DNA of 64,000 nucleotides from Branchiostoma floridae (lineage: Eukaryota > Chordata > Leptocardii > Amphioxiformes > Branchiostomatidae). Position 1 is the stretch's first letter. The number at the start of each line of letters is the position of its first letter. The stretch spans positions 16,302,900 to 16,366,899 of the forward strand of contig NC_049979.1 in assembly GCF_000003815.2 (NCBI RefSeq), read 5' to 3'. The translations under genes were made by a program, and so were the position numbers. This document shows, piece after piece, positions 44,711 through 57,800 of this stretch. Below the pieces are notes generated by a model. That model searched no databases, was not told the DNA's origin, and saw nothing but the letters and a program-made list of their open reading frames with translations.

Positions 44711-47675
44711 AACAGTATGGCAATTTTTTATTGGAGTCCAAACATGCAGCATAGTCGTAGTTGTAGGTTTCCTGTGTTCCTCAAGATTTTAACCATGCAT
44801 TGATGAAGTCTCCAGGAAGCAGCCAAAACAAGTATCTACTATGAGTATGACAAGGAATACTTGACGGTGAATAAGACAGACATGGGCAAATGGGCATAAC
44901 AAACTGCTAATGGTTAGACCTAATGAACTGAAAGGTTCTTTAGGGCGATATGCAGTAAGAAGGTAATGCCCTTTTTGCACATTATCCTGTGGGGGAGCAT
45001 GAATGGAGAAAACTAGTTCATCAGAAACATAGATCAGGCTAGTTTCTACTAGTGTCTAAACAAGTCTTTATATAGTTTACTCAGATGTACTTTGATGATT
45101 ATATTCTTTAAACATAAATGATACGATGATACATCTCCAATATTGTCCCTTAGCCCTGGCTCAGCAGAAATCATCCAAGCAGAGAGTGTAGGAAGATGAA
45201 ATTGTTACTGTTAGAGTAAGTTCCAGGCTGTTAATGCCTTTGGGAACAGAGTGTTGGTACATACTGATATGATAGTTACCAATGCTTGTATGCTTCTTTC
45301 TATCTATCTGTTGCAAATGTCTATGTACGTATACAAAGTTGTGTTTTAATCAATTCAACTAGCTAAAGGATAGTTATAATCAAGTCCAAGACTCCTCCCT
45401 GCATTCAATTCAAAATGATAATCGACAGCTGGTACCCTAATGTAGGTTTCTAGATGTGGACACTTGTTTGGCACTGAGATTATGCCATTGACCAGATGTC
45501 TGTGTTAATGTTCCAAGTGCCTGTGTAGAAGACAGTCAATGGCACAAAACTGCAACACAGATCAGTTTCACTAAATGAATGATGGATGAGTTAAAGATTG
45601 ACCAGCTTTTAAGCCAACTCTATGCATTGAGCCCATTGAAAGTTTTTAATTTCAGAAATCACAAAACTTCACAGGTTATTGGTAATGGCCTTTGTAGAGC
45701 TTTAATCAACAGATTAAGAAGTCATCATTCAGTTATGATGAGTTTCATTCATGTCTATGATACAGCGCAGTACAACTGAATCATTTCTCTAATGCTGTGA
45801 TAACATTATTTGTTCTTTCTCTGTGTGACATAAACTTCAGAAAGTAAATGTACATATCAGACATGATAAGTGTTCAGATTGACCTGATCAGAGGAGAGAC
45901 AATGTTCAATAACTCTGAATATGAAAAATATAAGCATGTTCTGTATACATTGGACTGTACTTTTGTGTACAAGCTCATGCTATGTGAGTGATAAGTGATG
46001 CAAGCCCACTCATACAGCAAGTCACATGGCCAAACAGAAACTGAAATCACAGTCAGTCACAAAGTTCTTAAATTCTTATTGTTACTATACTAACACATTA
46101 CATAACCTTAACATTTTGTATTGCATTGTCCCATGTGTTGTTGCTATCAAAACAAAGTTGGAAATCCGAGTCATTGCAATTACGGGTTGGAAAATTAGTC
46201 TACCGGGTATTATTTTGTAGTTTCTTGAGTTGGCTATCTGAAGTACGTATCAGTCTTAAATACAGTAGTAAATGATATCAGTGTACCTTGTGTATCCTTC
46301 AGTTTGCTTGTATTCAGTACAAATTTCGGAAACTGTCGTGTACTTACATGTGAAAAAATGTCAACTAAATCATTAAACCATTTAATATAGTCGCTGTTGA
46401 TGTTCGAGACCCCAAAGTATATATTATGTACATTGTGACTGTATCAGTATCAGACTGTATTCAACTGAAAATTCAGTTCTTTGTTGGTATTTTGACATAC
46501 CTGAAGATAACAACTGAAGTCGTCAGAAAATTATAGAGCCTTGTTACTAGCATCTTGAAGCGTTCAGGCAACAGAATGGGGTGAAGGAACAACAACAGGA
46601 TTATCAGGATTGGTCATGTAAGGGTTTGAGGATCTTTGAGAGGTAGCAAACATAGGGATATCCAGGGTTCTTGCCAGTGCACCTGAGCTTGGGGGGGCCT
46701 ACACTGTTATTTGTATTCCTTATGCTGTGATTTGGGCCAGACACTGTGTTTCAAGAAGTGTAGGGGTCTTTTCTGTTGTTTCGTAACAATGGTACAAAAG
46801 TGTCGGCTTTTATTAACTTTGATCCTCAAAATGCAGGAAATGGTGTTGCTGAGAATTTAAAATTTGAAAATTTTCAGGGTAGGATGCCCCAAGACCCTTC
46901 TACTATGCTCATGTATGCGCTGCTTGCCACATAGCTCTGTCATGCTAAGATGCTCCCAACATTCTGAAAGAATCCTGGTGGGAACCCTGATATCCTACGT
47001 CAAGCCTGTTAAAAATCTTGGTATATGTTTGAATGATAAATGAGCTTTCAAGTCTATAATTGTAAGACAACTACAGCCCTGGATGTACTCTTAATATTCC
47101 TACTTTGACTGGTACCTATAATTGTATTTATTGTTATCAAACATGTATATTGTTCACATTCAAGAGAAAAGAGATAAATGAATCATTGAATCCTTGCTGA
47201 AGCTAAAATACTTTGGCTTCCATGTCAAAGTATGGAGTAAAATACTCAGAGTCTGTACAAATACTTCAAATTTTATGGACACAATTAGCCTACAAACTGT
47301 TCACCAACTGGTAACTGGTACATTTATCATGCAGCTTATTGATGAGGTAACTCATTGATTAACTACTTTATCTGCATCTGACATCACTGTTAATTGCAAC
47401 ATGAATGTTACATGCTGTCCAATTTCGTCTTTCAAAAGAAAATACATTTGTATATCAGTAAAGTGCAGAAAGGGAAAAGATTGTTCCATCATCAATACAG
47501 AATAATTTAACTGGTTGATTTTTGTTGAGTCTAGAAGTCACCCATGCTACAAAACAGACACTGAGATAACAACAGCTTACAAGTAACGTTACATATATGT
47601 GTATCATTTATGATTGTCAAGTTCCTCCTGTAGCATGAAAACTGCATCAAGATTTGCAAATTTCCTGTGACTTAC
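44711..47675. other. Intergenic; one hAT-like MITE, no supported gene
   Basis: AT-rich sequence between PKNOX and the minus-strand genes to the right. Apart from the inverted-repeat element at 46663-46989, nothing could be assigned. Confidence 0.45.
46663..46989. mobile_element. hAT-like non-autonomous element
   Basis: Ends are CAGGGTTCTTGCCAG and its imperfect complement CTGGTGGGAACCCTG, 327 bp apart. ATATC lies directly outside both ends (46658-46662 and 46990-46994). CAGGG termini are typical of hAT elements; the duplication visible here is shorter than the usual 8 bp. Confidence 0.5.
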
Positions 47676-47816
47676 CCTACAGGCATCTTTGAGAACTCCA
47701 AGAGACTGACTTCTCTCTGAATCAGATTTTGTCCATGACTGCATTTGGTGAAGTTTAGGTTCTGCCAGAGATAATGATACTATCATGGCAACAGTTACAC
47801 TTTGTAGGAAACTCAT
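47676..47816 (-). CDS. Possible first exon of a small secreted protein
   Basis: An ATG at 47816-47814 opens 47 codons that begin with a signal-peptide-like run (MSFLQSVTVAMIVSLSLA) and end in DACR exactly at a good donor AGG|GTAAGT (47675). The rest is polar (PKLHQMQSWTKSDSERSQS). No matching downstream exon was recognised towards 44.7 kb, so this is a candidate only. It lies downstream of the RGS7 stop codon on the same strand. Confidence 0.3.
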
Positions 47817-49074
47817 AGTCTACTTTTATACTTATGATAGTAGAAATATTTAGAATAACTTATTTTGGCATGTTTACTGCTGCCCATACTTTTAATGTAT
47901 TGATAATATGATTAACATTTATAATAACTTTTTTACCATGTTTACTAATTTCAGCAAACTTGTGCACATGAACATCTCTTGCAGTAGAAACATTATTCAC
48001 AATGTGACACCCATAAATGGCATACAGTCGACATCTTACACCCCCTCCCTGGCCCCACATGTATATAACATCACTTGGAATGTTCTGTATGCTCAAAAAT
48101 TCATTGATACTTCTTGACAAAGTTCACACCTCTCAACACTGACATATACAAAGAACATACAAAACTAGCTAACTGCACCTTCATGTCCATTGCCACACTT
48201 GATCTGCAGTACTGTAACATTCATGCCTATATGTAAACAGCTATATTACACTGTACATTGATAAATATATTGTCTATACATTACGTGTTGACATACTCTC
48301 TATCTCTCTTTACTTTACAATAATTGTATCGAGAAACTTTTACAATGCTGTTTTTGTTGTCAACAGTTGTTCAATTCCAAAACCTAGCTGTACCTTCTGT
48401 CAAGTATTTTGCCGGCTGTAGTTGACGAGACTTGCAAAAGCAGTGTAGGTTATTGGCATCAGGAAATGTGTGTGAGTAGTTAAGCAACACTGACAATGGT
48501 ACAGAATATCATGATATATACATTGTGTATGAATGTCCCCACTGTTTGCTTATTTTTGGCAAGGAGGCAAAGGTATACTGAGCTGATAGAAGCCAAAGTT
48601 TATGGTCATTCTAATCTTCACACCACTTACTGTTGCTGCCAGTAAATCATTTTCAATGCCCATTTTTCCTCATGCAGTAGTTCTATATCACAGAAGAATC
48701 TGTTTGTCAGTGTCAGCAGCAGGTTTGTTGTCAGCAGAAACTCAGATAATCTAAAAATCTTAAAGATAAGTCCTTGCATTAAGATGATTCAGACAGTTAA
48801 TCAGACTAGAGAAATATATGTAGATCTGTGGGAAAGTATTGAAAAAAATGTTAACGTGCCCAATATGTTCTGGTGTTTTATTTCAAACACACTTGTCTTG
48901 CAGCAAAGTATTTGTCAAAACAATGCTTTTGGACATAAAAATAGTAGAGAACAGTTAAAAGGGGACAGTTTTGTGGACAAACATCATGGCATTAAGTTGG
49001 AATAACATTTAACAGCCTCTTACTCAATCAGGTATCAACATTTTCTGCTCAATGCTCAATTTCCATTGGGCTGT
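47817..49074 (-). other. Downstream flank / 3' UTR of the RGS gene
   Basis: AT-rich sequence after the RGS stop codon in the minus direction. No exon recognised. Confidence 0.35.
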
Positions 49075-52000
49075 TTATAAGCCATCAGAACTGGAGCTGG
49101 CTGCACTTGTACTTGGCTGCTTGTTGCGCAGTGACCACTGGTTGCCACTGGAGCTGAGTTCTCCAAGAACTTCACCATCCATGTTCCTGTTGGGCAAACT
49201 TGGTAGTTTGGCGACCAGGTTCCTACCTCCCAGCGCCGCAGGAACAAGAGACCACTGTTTGTCACTTCCAGCACCAGACTGGAATGCACAGTGGAAAACA
49301 CTTTCATCAAAATTTTGTTGAGTTTGATTCCTTTTTTTTTACACAACTTTTACCATCATTTTAAGCTGAGTGGGGGACCTTATATGCATTACTCTGAACA
49401 TGCAGAACTGAGCTGATATCGCAATACAGGGTTTCCCTACAGTACTATCTGTAGGGCTACTATCTGATGAAACTGTTGTAAAAATACTAGAATAGTCACT
49501 ACAGCAGGAAAGGGGGATTCTTGTCCATGAATCTCTATCACATCTAATATTACTGCTTGTATGATAAGTACCCTGTGACAAGGTGCCATGTGTCTACTAA
49601 TATTTGATATTCCACATACCTTCTTTTTGGTCTGAATCAAGTCCTTATACTGCTGTGATCTTATGAATCGTCGGTAGCTGTCACTCTTCATCAAATTATA
49701 GATGTGCTCCTGTACAGATGGAATATGAATATCAATGTCTCATGTTCATCACACCAACGTTAACTCTTATGGTTATGTCAAAGAAGTTATACTTACCATA
49801 CAGGCATCAAAAGTGTATCTGTTTGGTTTCTCCATGTTCTTGTTGGCAATGGCCTGGCACTTGGAGTCCACATTGATAGGGCTGGGGCAGCCTGGAGCCA
49901 GGAACTCACTAAGTAAGACACAAATTGCTATTTCAAACAGAAAATTACTTAGAGAAGAGGCGTGTCACCTTGACAAATGCAGAAATTATACAATCAGTAA
50001 AAAAATCTGTTGTGCTATGTTAGACGCTCCTAGTTACCACAGTGACTACATATCGTACCTGTAAATTTCCTGTACTGCTGATTCTACATCCTTCAGTGGA
50101 ACTGCATACAGCTCATCACAAGCCAGCCAAAACCTGTAGCAGAGGAGGAACAGTTAAACAGGGTTTATGGATAAAAAAGCATTTATCTTATTTCACATGG
50201 ACTAAGATGATAGACAATTACTGGTGACCACTTACGTACCTAAGGTTTTCTGCACTGAACTCCTTCTCTAGAAACTTGAGGAACTGCTCTCTTCCCGCCA
50301 GGTCTGTTAGCAGTTCGTCAAACGACAGGCTCCATTTCCTAACTCTCCTGCTGGGGATCTCCCTGTTCCTGGAGGTTCAATTAACGGACGGGAAAACAAA
50401 TCAGACCATCAATTATACCTTATCGATTATGTCCAAAAATATCTGACCTTTCTTAATGGGCCATACATCCTTTGCTATCTGAGATAACAAAATCAATATC
50501 AGAAGCTTTTCCAATTGCAATATATTGTTCTTGGGTAATAAGGTACAGTGCCCTCCTTGTTTACAATTTGTGTTGTGCAGTAAATCACCTAGTTCAGGAG
50601 TCAGACTTACTCTCCCATCTTGTCCTGCTCCCACAAGGAACTGTCATCAGTTATCCAGGGGTTGGATGGTTCAGGGGGGCTCAGGAAAGGTTCATAGTCA
50701 CCAAACTGCTCACTGTAGGACATCAGACTGTGGCACAGAGACTATGTGAATTACTATACCAAAATCTACAAATCTTGCCACAAAAGTTGACTAATTCTAC
50801 TTTTACATTTTTTTATTTATTTATTTATTTATTAGGATTCTCCACACTGGAGGGTATGGCGGAACAGGTGTCAAAAGACACCTTTTCGAAGCCGCCATAC
50901 CTTAAACATAGCAATGATACATCAAATCATAATATACATAAAATACAAGAACAGATATTTGAAAAATGGCAGATGGCTATTCAAATACATACAATCTATA
51001 CATCTGGATGAAAATGGAGATTTACTTCCAGGCATTTTGAGTGACATCCATCACTGAGGAAGATGCTGAAGAAGAGTGACGGATGTCACTTAAAACACCA
51101 GGAAGTAAATCTCCATTTTAATCTAGTTGTAGAGATTGAATTTTATTTGAATATTGTTTACCTGGATGTTTCACCTTTATAAACATTGTAGACTACTGTA
51201 ATTCCTGATTTTTTCAATGAACTGTTATGTTCACGGTTTTCACGGTGACGACTGTAACGTGAACTTATCATTACTGATAACAAGTAATTCACAGACTTTT
51301 TTTATGTGCACTTGCCCTGACAGTGAACATTTAGTTCTGAGAACAAGTTAAATTTTCTCAGAGCATGAAAGTTTGGTACTGAGAAGAAAAAGTGAATTAC
51401 AGTATTACTCACAGTTCTGCTATCTTTGACATCTTGATGTGATGCTTGTCTAGCTTCTTCTGAAGTGCTGTAACCTGTGTATACCACACACAAAGTTTGA
51501 CACAATCTGCTTATCATTAAAAAAAAGGCTAGGTACTGAAAGCTATTTGATATCTTATGTCTATTTTTCCTTCCATCTTTCCCTTTTCCATGAGTTTTCT
51601 TTTGCAAAATACCCTTTGTCAGACCCAAAGTTCTGACAATCCTTCCTACTCGACTCATCTTGAATCTGTTCCTTCACCAATAAAGCTCACTCACTCATTG
51701 GTATGAACAAAGAGGATTATTTCAGTTCAACCAGCTGATTTGACTGGTAAGGAATAGGCCTCAAACCTGTTTTTGTAGCTCTTCTGGTTCAATTTGTTCT
51801 TCTGTTATGTCCAGACCTCCGTTTGTAGTTGACTGCAGTAACACAGTGAACACAATAAACCTAAAATTTTACATTTAAGTGTACAACGTTTCTAAACTCG
51901 AGTTGTTAATAAAATCACAGACAGCAGATACAATGCATATGATAAAACATTGAATTTCATGTTTGTTAGTGCCAACAAGTAGGATAAGTCTTTCTCAAGT

Positions 52001-55000
52001 ACTTTCACTTTGTTCAGGTTGAGATTTGGCTCATAAATGTACAACAGCATCAGTACAACTGAAGATAGATTCAAATAATAATCATGTAAATTGTCTACGT
52101 ACTCTTGTATAATTATAAGTAAGTACTGTATAATCAGATACGAGGGAAAATGGAATGGCAGCTGACCTTTCTCTTCTTTGGTGTGTCCCCACAGCTGACT
52201 CTACATGACTTCTTGATGTCCATTTCTGTTGTATTTACACACCCAGGCTGCAGGGAAAGATTCAACAGTTCTCAGAATACAAGCTCAAGTCTCCCTGATC
52301 ATCAGGCTTGTTGCATAGAGAGGATTAGTTGGTGTGACTATTGGAGTATGGCAGTGCCAAGGAACTAAGTGCCATGGTGCTGAATTGCCTTCCATTGAGC
52401 TGGCTTGCAGTGTTGTTGTTATACCTAAATTGTGAGCAGCACCTAAACTTTAGAAGCTTTCATTCTGAGCAGCAAGACAGACAATAACAAGCAGGGTTTC
52501 TGTGAGTTCTTACCATTCTAACTGTGCACCTGATGCCACCGCTGTATACAAATTGTATCTCCAAAAATACATCATCCTCAAAACTAAGTGCTCATTGAAC
52601 GAAAATGGGCCAAAACAAGCAATGGATATTTGGTTGTTCCTTGTTGGATATGTTGTACTTAACTTAGATGTGAGCAGCCAATTTATGTTCCAACCATGTG
52701 CAAAGCTTTTAATCTGATTTTAAAAATTGGCCATACACACTCTTCTCTTGTATCATCTTCTATGTTGCTGACCTGCCAAAGATCTCTAGACAGGGAAAAT
52801 ACACCATAGCTCATTGACATTTATTACTGCCAATTGAATGAAATTGGGTGTGGTTGCAAGACGTATATGTTTTAGGTCTACAAAGTCAATCAAAGCAATG
52901 CTAGAACTATAATTTATACTTTAAAAAATCATGATCATTCAAAAAGTCTTTCATATGTGCCAGCACCATATTCATAACTTGTATAAATGACATTAAAAAT
53001 GACCCTTATAGTTGTGTAAATGCTGATATAAGAGCAATGCAAGACATTGGTCTTAAACCTAGATCATCAGCTGATCTGTTACAGTGCATCAGTTGAATAA
53101 CTATAAGTATTGAAATGATACCATAAGGACCAAGCAAACTCTGTAAAATGTGTCCTAATGTCACTAATGTGTGTAATTGTCCATTGCTATAGAATCATAA
53201 CTATGCTGCCATGAGCAACAGCTATTCTACCAGACATCATCAAAACATCGTCCTACCACTGGTCTATGGACATCCCAAAAGGCCCGTTCTTGGCTGTCTA
53301 GAATTTTTCTCTCCACCTTGTCTCTCTTCTTGTCCACTCTGGAAAGGTCACTGTGGGTTAGCAAACACCAGAGGAAATGGAGCATTCTACAGTTTCCCAA
53401 CTGTCTCAGGTTCATGTTGGAAAATGCACATAGACTTGTGTTTTTTTAAACAAATTCATGTTCCATATCTATTGTATTTCATGCAAACTGTGTGGAAAGT
53501 CTACAGTCCTTTTCCTAAACCATGCCTGTTTTGTATTGTAAATCCATGAACTTTGGTCTTGCCCTTTTTGATAATAAACATATGTGTCAGGATACTTAGA
53601 GGTTTCTTTGATAAAATAACCCTATCATAACCAACAACAAATTATCCCTGTTGTCATTCATCCATGCACTTTTGAATATCCAAATTAAAGAAAACATGTA
53701 TCTTTGAAGGGGCCTCTACATTTCTTCCTTAACTAATCATTTAATACACTGTCAGCCATGATCTCCAAGACTGTTGACATTTTTCATGAATTATGCAAAA
53801 TGAAGGATTAGTCCTAAATATTTCCAAGTCCCTTGTTCCTACTTCTAAGTTATCAGTCACAACATAGTACAAGGCTTTAGAGCCGTGTGTTGGTTAAAAT
53901 ATGTGTTATTGCATTCTTATCTACTTAATAAGGGCTTAAGCTGCAAATCTGAGAACTCTTTGAGTGTTGCATCAGAGCTTGGTAGTAAATTGTAGCTTAA
54001 GACATATAAGAAAATGTAGATACAGATGAGGAAACGTGAACTATAAAAGGTAATCAGATAAAATCCATTTAAGTGCTTACTTTGCTTGTGCCTCAGCTTG
54101 CATGAAGATGAACTCCCATTTCCTTGCAAACATCCTTTGTAGCTTCGCAAGATTTTCCTTTAAGAACAGGACATGAACATTCAAACAGAACCAACACGGA
54201 TGCTAAGTTCAAGTTTTAAAGTATCTTTCCTATATTCATGTGACATGTTGCATTTGGCACAAGTATGATAGATTTAAGGTTTTTCCATTCAATGCATCGA
54301 CACTACAGCTTCTCTCATCATTTAGACAGAAAAGATGTGATTTATATACAAAATGAAATGATGCATGTTTCAAAGATAAGACACATTCACACATCATATA
54401 GCCGTGACGTTAAGGATCCTAAGGCTGTATCAATTTTGTAATTATTTCTTTATAGGAAACAGAAAGGCAGACAAGACTGATGTCATTGTAAACTCCTTAC
54501 AGTTCAGTCCCTGGCTGCGAAGAGAGAGTCACAGTCAGCCCGCCCAATAATAAATAAATGAGCCTGTGGAAATTCTGCACAGATACAGAAAGGCTTTGCA
54601 TACTACAAATCTCTTTATATCATACCTGGGTTACAATAATGTTCGATATGGGTGTTCTGGACCAGGTGATAATTTTCCATATCACACAGGCTTCTTAGTT
54701 GTATAACAAAGGCTTCCATTAATCAAATACATGTAGAACGAATTCCTCCACACATTCTACTGCAAGCCAACAGAGTTCTTTAGTTTGAATTTTTCTCAAA
54801 TTGATGTTCTGGTGCAGGTTGAAACAATTAGTCAAATTTTATACTTTTTATGAGTCATTTGGCAATCAAATCAGTATTTGACAGGGTATGACATAAATAG
54901 ATCTCTGTATATCCCTATGTCAGTGACCTTGTTATTATTCTGTCTACATTCTAAGTAACTACACCAGGTGGACCCATAAAGTGCAAGTTGTTTGTGCCAA

Positions 55001-57214
55001 CTCATGCAGCTCTGATTCCCCAGGTGTCTGATACAGCCTCCGAGCTGTGCGGCACCCACAGATTATTGTTAGATGATAACCAAGTCACACCATGTACGAC
55101 TATACGAGATGGGCCCCAAGATGGCGGACTTGTCAACTTGAAGTCAGTCTTTCCCATCAATCCCAAACAATAGCCTATAGAATCATTTGCTGTTGATTGG
55201 CAATTAATTTGACTTCCAGCACAGATGTCTAACTCATAGACTATAGAATGTGAACCTCAACTTTGTCAATCTTCAATTGTACGACTTCAGTAAAACTGGT
55301 GGTCTATTATGTAAAGTCACATGGGAACTGAACTTTACTTCAACCCAACAAAGATATTGGACAACATGTCATCTGTTCAGCTCCAACATTTTCCTACAGT
55401 CCTCCTGGAGGCCTTAATCTAATAATAGATTTAATGTCAATACTGTAACAGTGGAAGATACTACATGTAGGTTGGGTGGCAAAATTTGTGTTTCCTTATG
55501 TCTGCACACAAGTAGGATTATGTACCCCAGACAAAAAGATATTGCATATATATAGACAATATATTGAGGGCATCACATAAGGTTCTTGTCTCATGTTCAC
55601 TGCATATTATACCCTTTTGTGGTCTATTGTGATGTTTGGTCATCCCATTCTTTTAGTTATGGAACCAAGGAGTAAAAATTTTGGGTGTTGCTGAATATTA
55701 TATGAATTTATTAATTAATACTTACTGCTTCATAATCAGCCAGCTCCAACCTTGCCTTGTTCTGCATTGTTCTCTTGCATAGGTACACAGCTGTGAAATT
55801 GTGTGAGGACAAAACAAGAGGATTCATAACCTTATTGGAAATGAACATCATTACATTTCTGAGTAATTGCAATTAAGAGTTAAAAGTTTACATGTGCAGC
55901 TGTATATAACCTAGCAGGCCAAACTGGTTTTTCTTAGTACTTTTACCTGGGAGTGGAATCTGATTTACACACTGAAATTGACGTATTCCTAGAGTCTATA
56001 GAGTCAACGATCAAAAAACATCCTGACCTTCTTGAAGGGCACAGCAAGCACAGTGGTCATGCATATTCAAGACCCAAAGAGGCTATGCTTGGACCATGAT
56101 ACATTCAATGTGTTATATATGACTGCTCACAACTCAAATGTGTCTGACTAAGGCCACACCAATTTGATTTGTTGCTTCAAGAGCTTATCAAGAACAGATG
56201 TATCACATGATGTATAATGAACAGACAGATACAATGTATAACTGCACACTTCAAGCACAGGAAGGTATTAAAGGTAACAAAACTACAAAAGTCAGAATCA
56301 ATTGTCAAGACTTGTTGATCCCTACCATAGTCAGTATTCTCTGGTTCCCAACAATTTGATGGCCAGAAATAGGGAGTCTGAAAAAAATTGATTAACTATT
56401 TATTTAGCAATATTTCACCTTACAGTACTTGAATAATCTAGAGGAATGGCATACATGCACACCCAAAGAGTAGTTATTTGTTTTAAGCTGAGGGAACTTG
56501 TGTCTGTTTTAGACTTACCTGAAATCTGTAGAATGTCCCATCATCTTTCAGCATGAGAACATGGTCAGAGATGGGGAAGAAGTAGCCGTGGGCAGACATT
56601 AATGATCCGAGATGGACGGCCTCAGCTGACACATACAAAACATTCAAATCAATGAGTACATTAAGAATACTGTACAAAATTTATCAGTGCAACTTTCATT
56701 ATGCAAGATGATGCATCTCTGAACCATATTTTGGTTCATAAATCTTTATTGCTGCCTTCATTGACAACATAAGTTAAAGCCTGTCAATGGTTTCAAACAC
56801 GTTACCGTGTCAGTGTCTTTTTTTGGATATTGCAGATCTCTAGCACCTTGATGTAACATTAAATCTGATACCATAACATCCATTTTTATCATCTGATTTT
56901 GTGACTCAATATCTTATAATCCTGCTAACTCCCTGGTCGAAAATTCTGTGGCAATGACCAATTTGTCTTGCAATGACATAGAACACTGCTTCTTGCAACA
57001 GTAGAAGTTTGAGCAACAGAATTTCCGATAGAAAGAAGAAGATAAACGCAACATTGACACAATCAGACTTTTTCAATTCTATCTATCTTGTGTATTAGTC
57101 TGTGACTGGCAACATTTGACTTTCAATCTAAATGCAAATTTTAAAAGCCAAAGGAACCATTACCTTGATCTTCAACATCCAGCTTCTTCACTATCCAGTT
57201 CACCAGGTCAGACC
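49075..57214 (-). CDS. RGS7: Regulator of G-protein signalling, R7 family (RGS7/RGS6-like), 5' partial
   Basis: Fifteen exons, high to low: 57214-57164, 56625-56519, 56377-56326, 55790-55726, 54157-54081, 53338-53257, 52247-52167, 51832-51767, 51474-51413, 50727-50611, 50368-50240, 50133-50059, 49908-49797, 49709-49620, 49278-49075. They encode about 455 residues with closed phases. DEP domain: [60 protein letters not shown]/linker: [38 protein letters not shown] (G-beta-5 binding): [19 protein letters not shown] up to NPWITDD. RGS box: [51 protein letters not shown]7 proteins act as GTPase-activating partners of Gi/o in neurons. The C-terminal exon is unlike vertebrate tails. N-terminal residues (about 45) are missing; exons not found. 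Confidence 0.94.
50807..50940 (-). mobile_element. 3' end of a non-LTR retrotransposon with terminal hairpin and (TAAA)n tail
   Basis: On the minus strand the sequence ends in CCTAATAAATAAATAAATAA. Just upstream is a two-storey hairpin: GGTATGGCGG (50853-50862) pairs with CCGCCATACC (50892-50901), and inside it AGGTGTC (50866-50872) pairs with GACACCT (50877-50883). A short microsatellite tail with a 3' stem-loop is typical of CR1/L2-like elements. The 5' limit is unclear. Confidence 0.6.
50985..51148. mobile_element. MITE in RGS7 intron, related to the one at 28023-28170
   Basis: Arms pair over GGAGATTTACTTCCAG and GAGTGACATCCATCA with their complements GTGACGGATGTCACT and CTGGAAGTAAATCTCC-like segments. 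The outer ends are imperfect. Sequence shared with the MUS81-intron element marks one family. Confidence 0.6.
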
Positions 57215-57235
57215 CTGAATCAGTGAACAGAACAT

Positions 57236-57800
57236 TTATGACTGGCAGAGGCAACATGAATACAGGCAACCTGAATACAGAGGGAACATGAGGCAACCTG
57301 AATACAGGCAACCTGAATACAAGCAACCTGAATACAGAGGCAACCTGAACACAGGCAACTTGAATACAGGCAACCTGAATACAGGCAACCTGAACACATG
57401 CAACCTAAATACAGGCAACCTGAATACAGAGGTAACATGAATACAGGCAACCTGAACACATGCAACCTAAATACAGGCAACATGAATACAGAGGCAACAT
57501 GAATACAGGCAACCTGAACACATGCAACCTAAATACAGGCTACCTGAATACGAGCAACCTGAATACGAGCAACCTGAATACAGGCAACCTGAACACAGGC
57601 AACCTGAACACAGGCAACCTGAACACAGGCAACCTGAATACAGGCAACCTAAATATAGGCACCTGAATACAAACAACCTGAACACAGGCATCCTAAAATC
57701 AGGCAACCTGAATACAGGTAACCTGAATACAGGCAACCCAATACAGAGGCAACCTCAAAACAGAGGCAACCTCAATACAGAGGCAACCTCAATATAGAAA
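57236..57800. repeat. 15-bp minisatellite
   Basis: The unit AACCTGAATACAGGC recurs about thirty or more times with A/G and C/T variants and occasional 3-6 bp irregularities (AGAGGC). Because 15 is a multiple of three it reads as NLNTG pentapeptides in one frame, but there are no splice sites or conserved context for coding. It begins about 25 bp from the DEP exon (57214). Confidence 0.9.

Noticed and set aside
57460-57797. Repetitive NLNTG/YRQPE open frames
   Set aside because: Translation of the 15-bp minisatellite; no start context, splice sites or conservation evidence.
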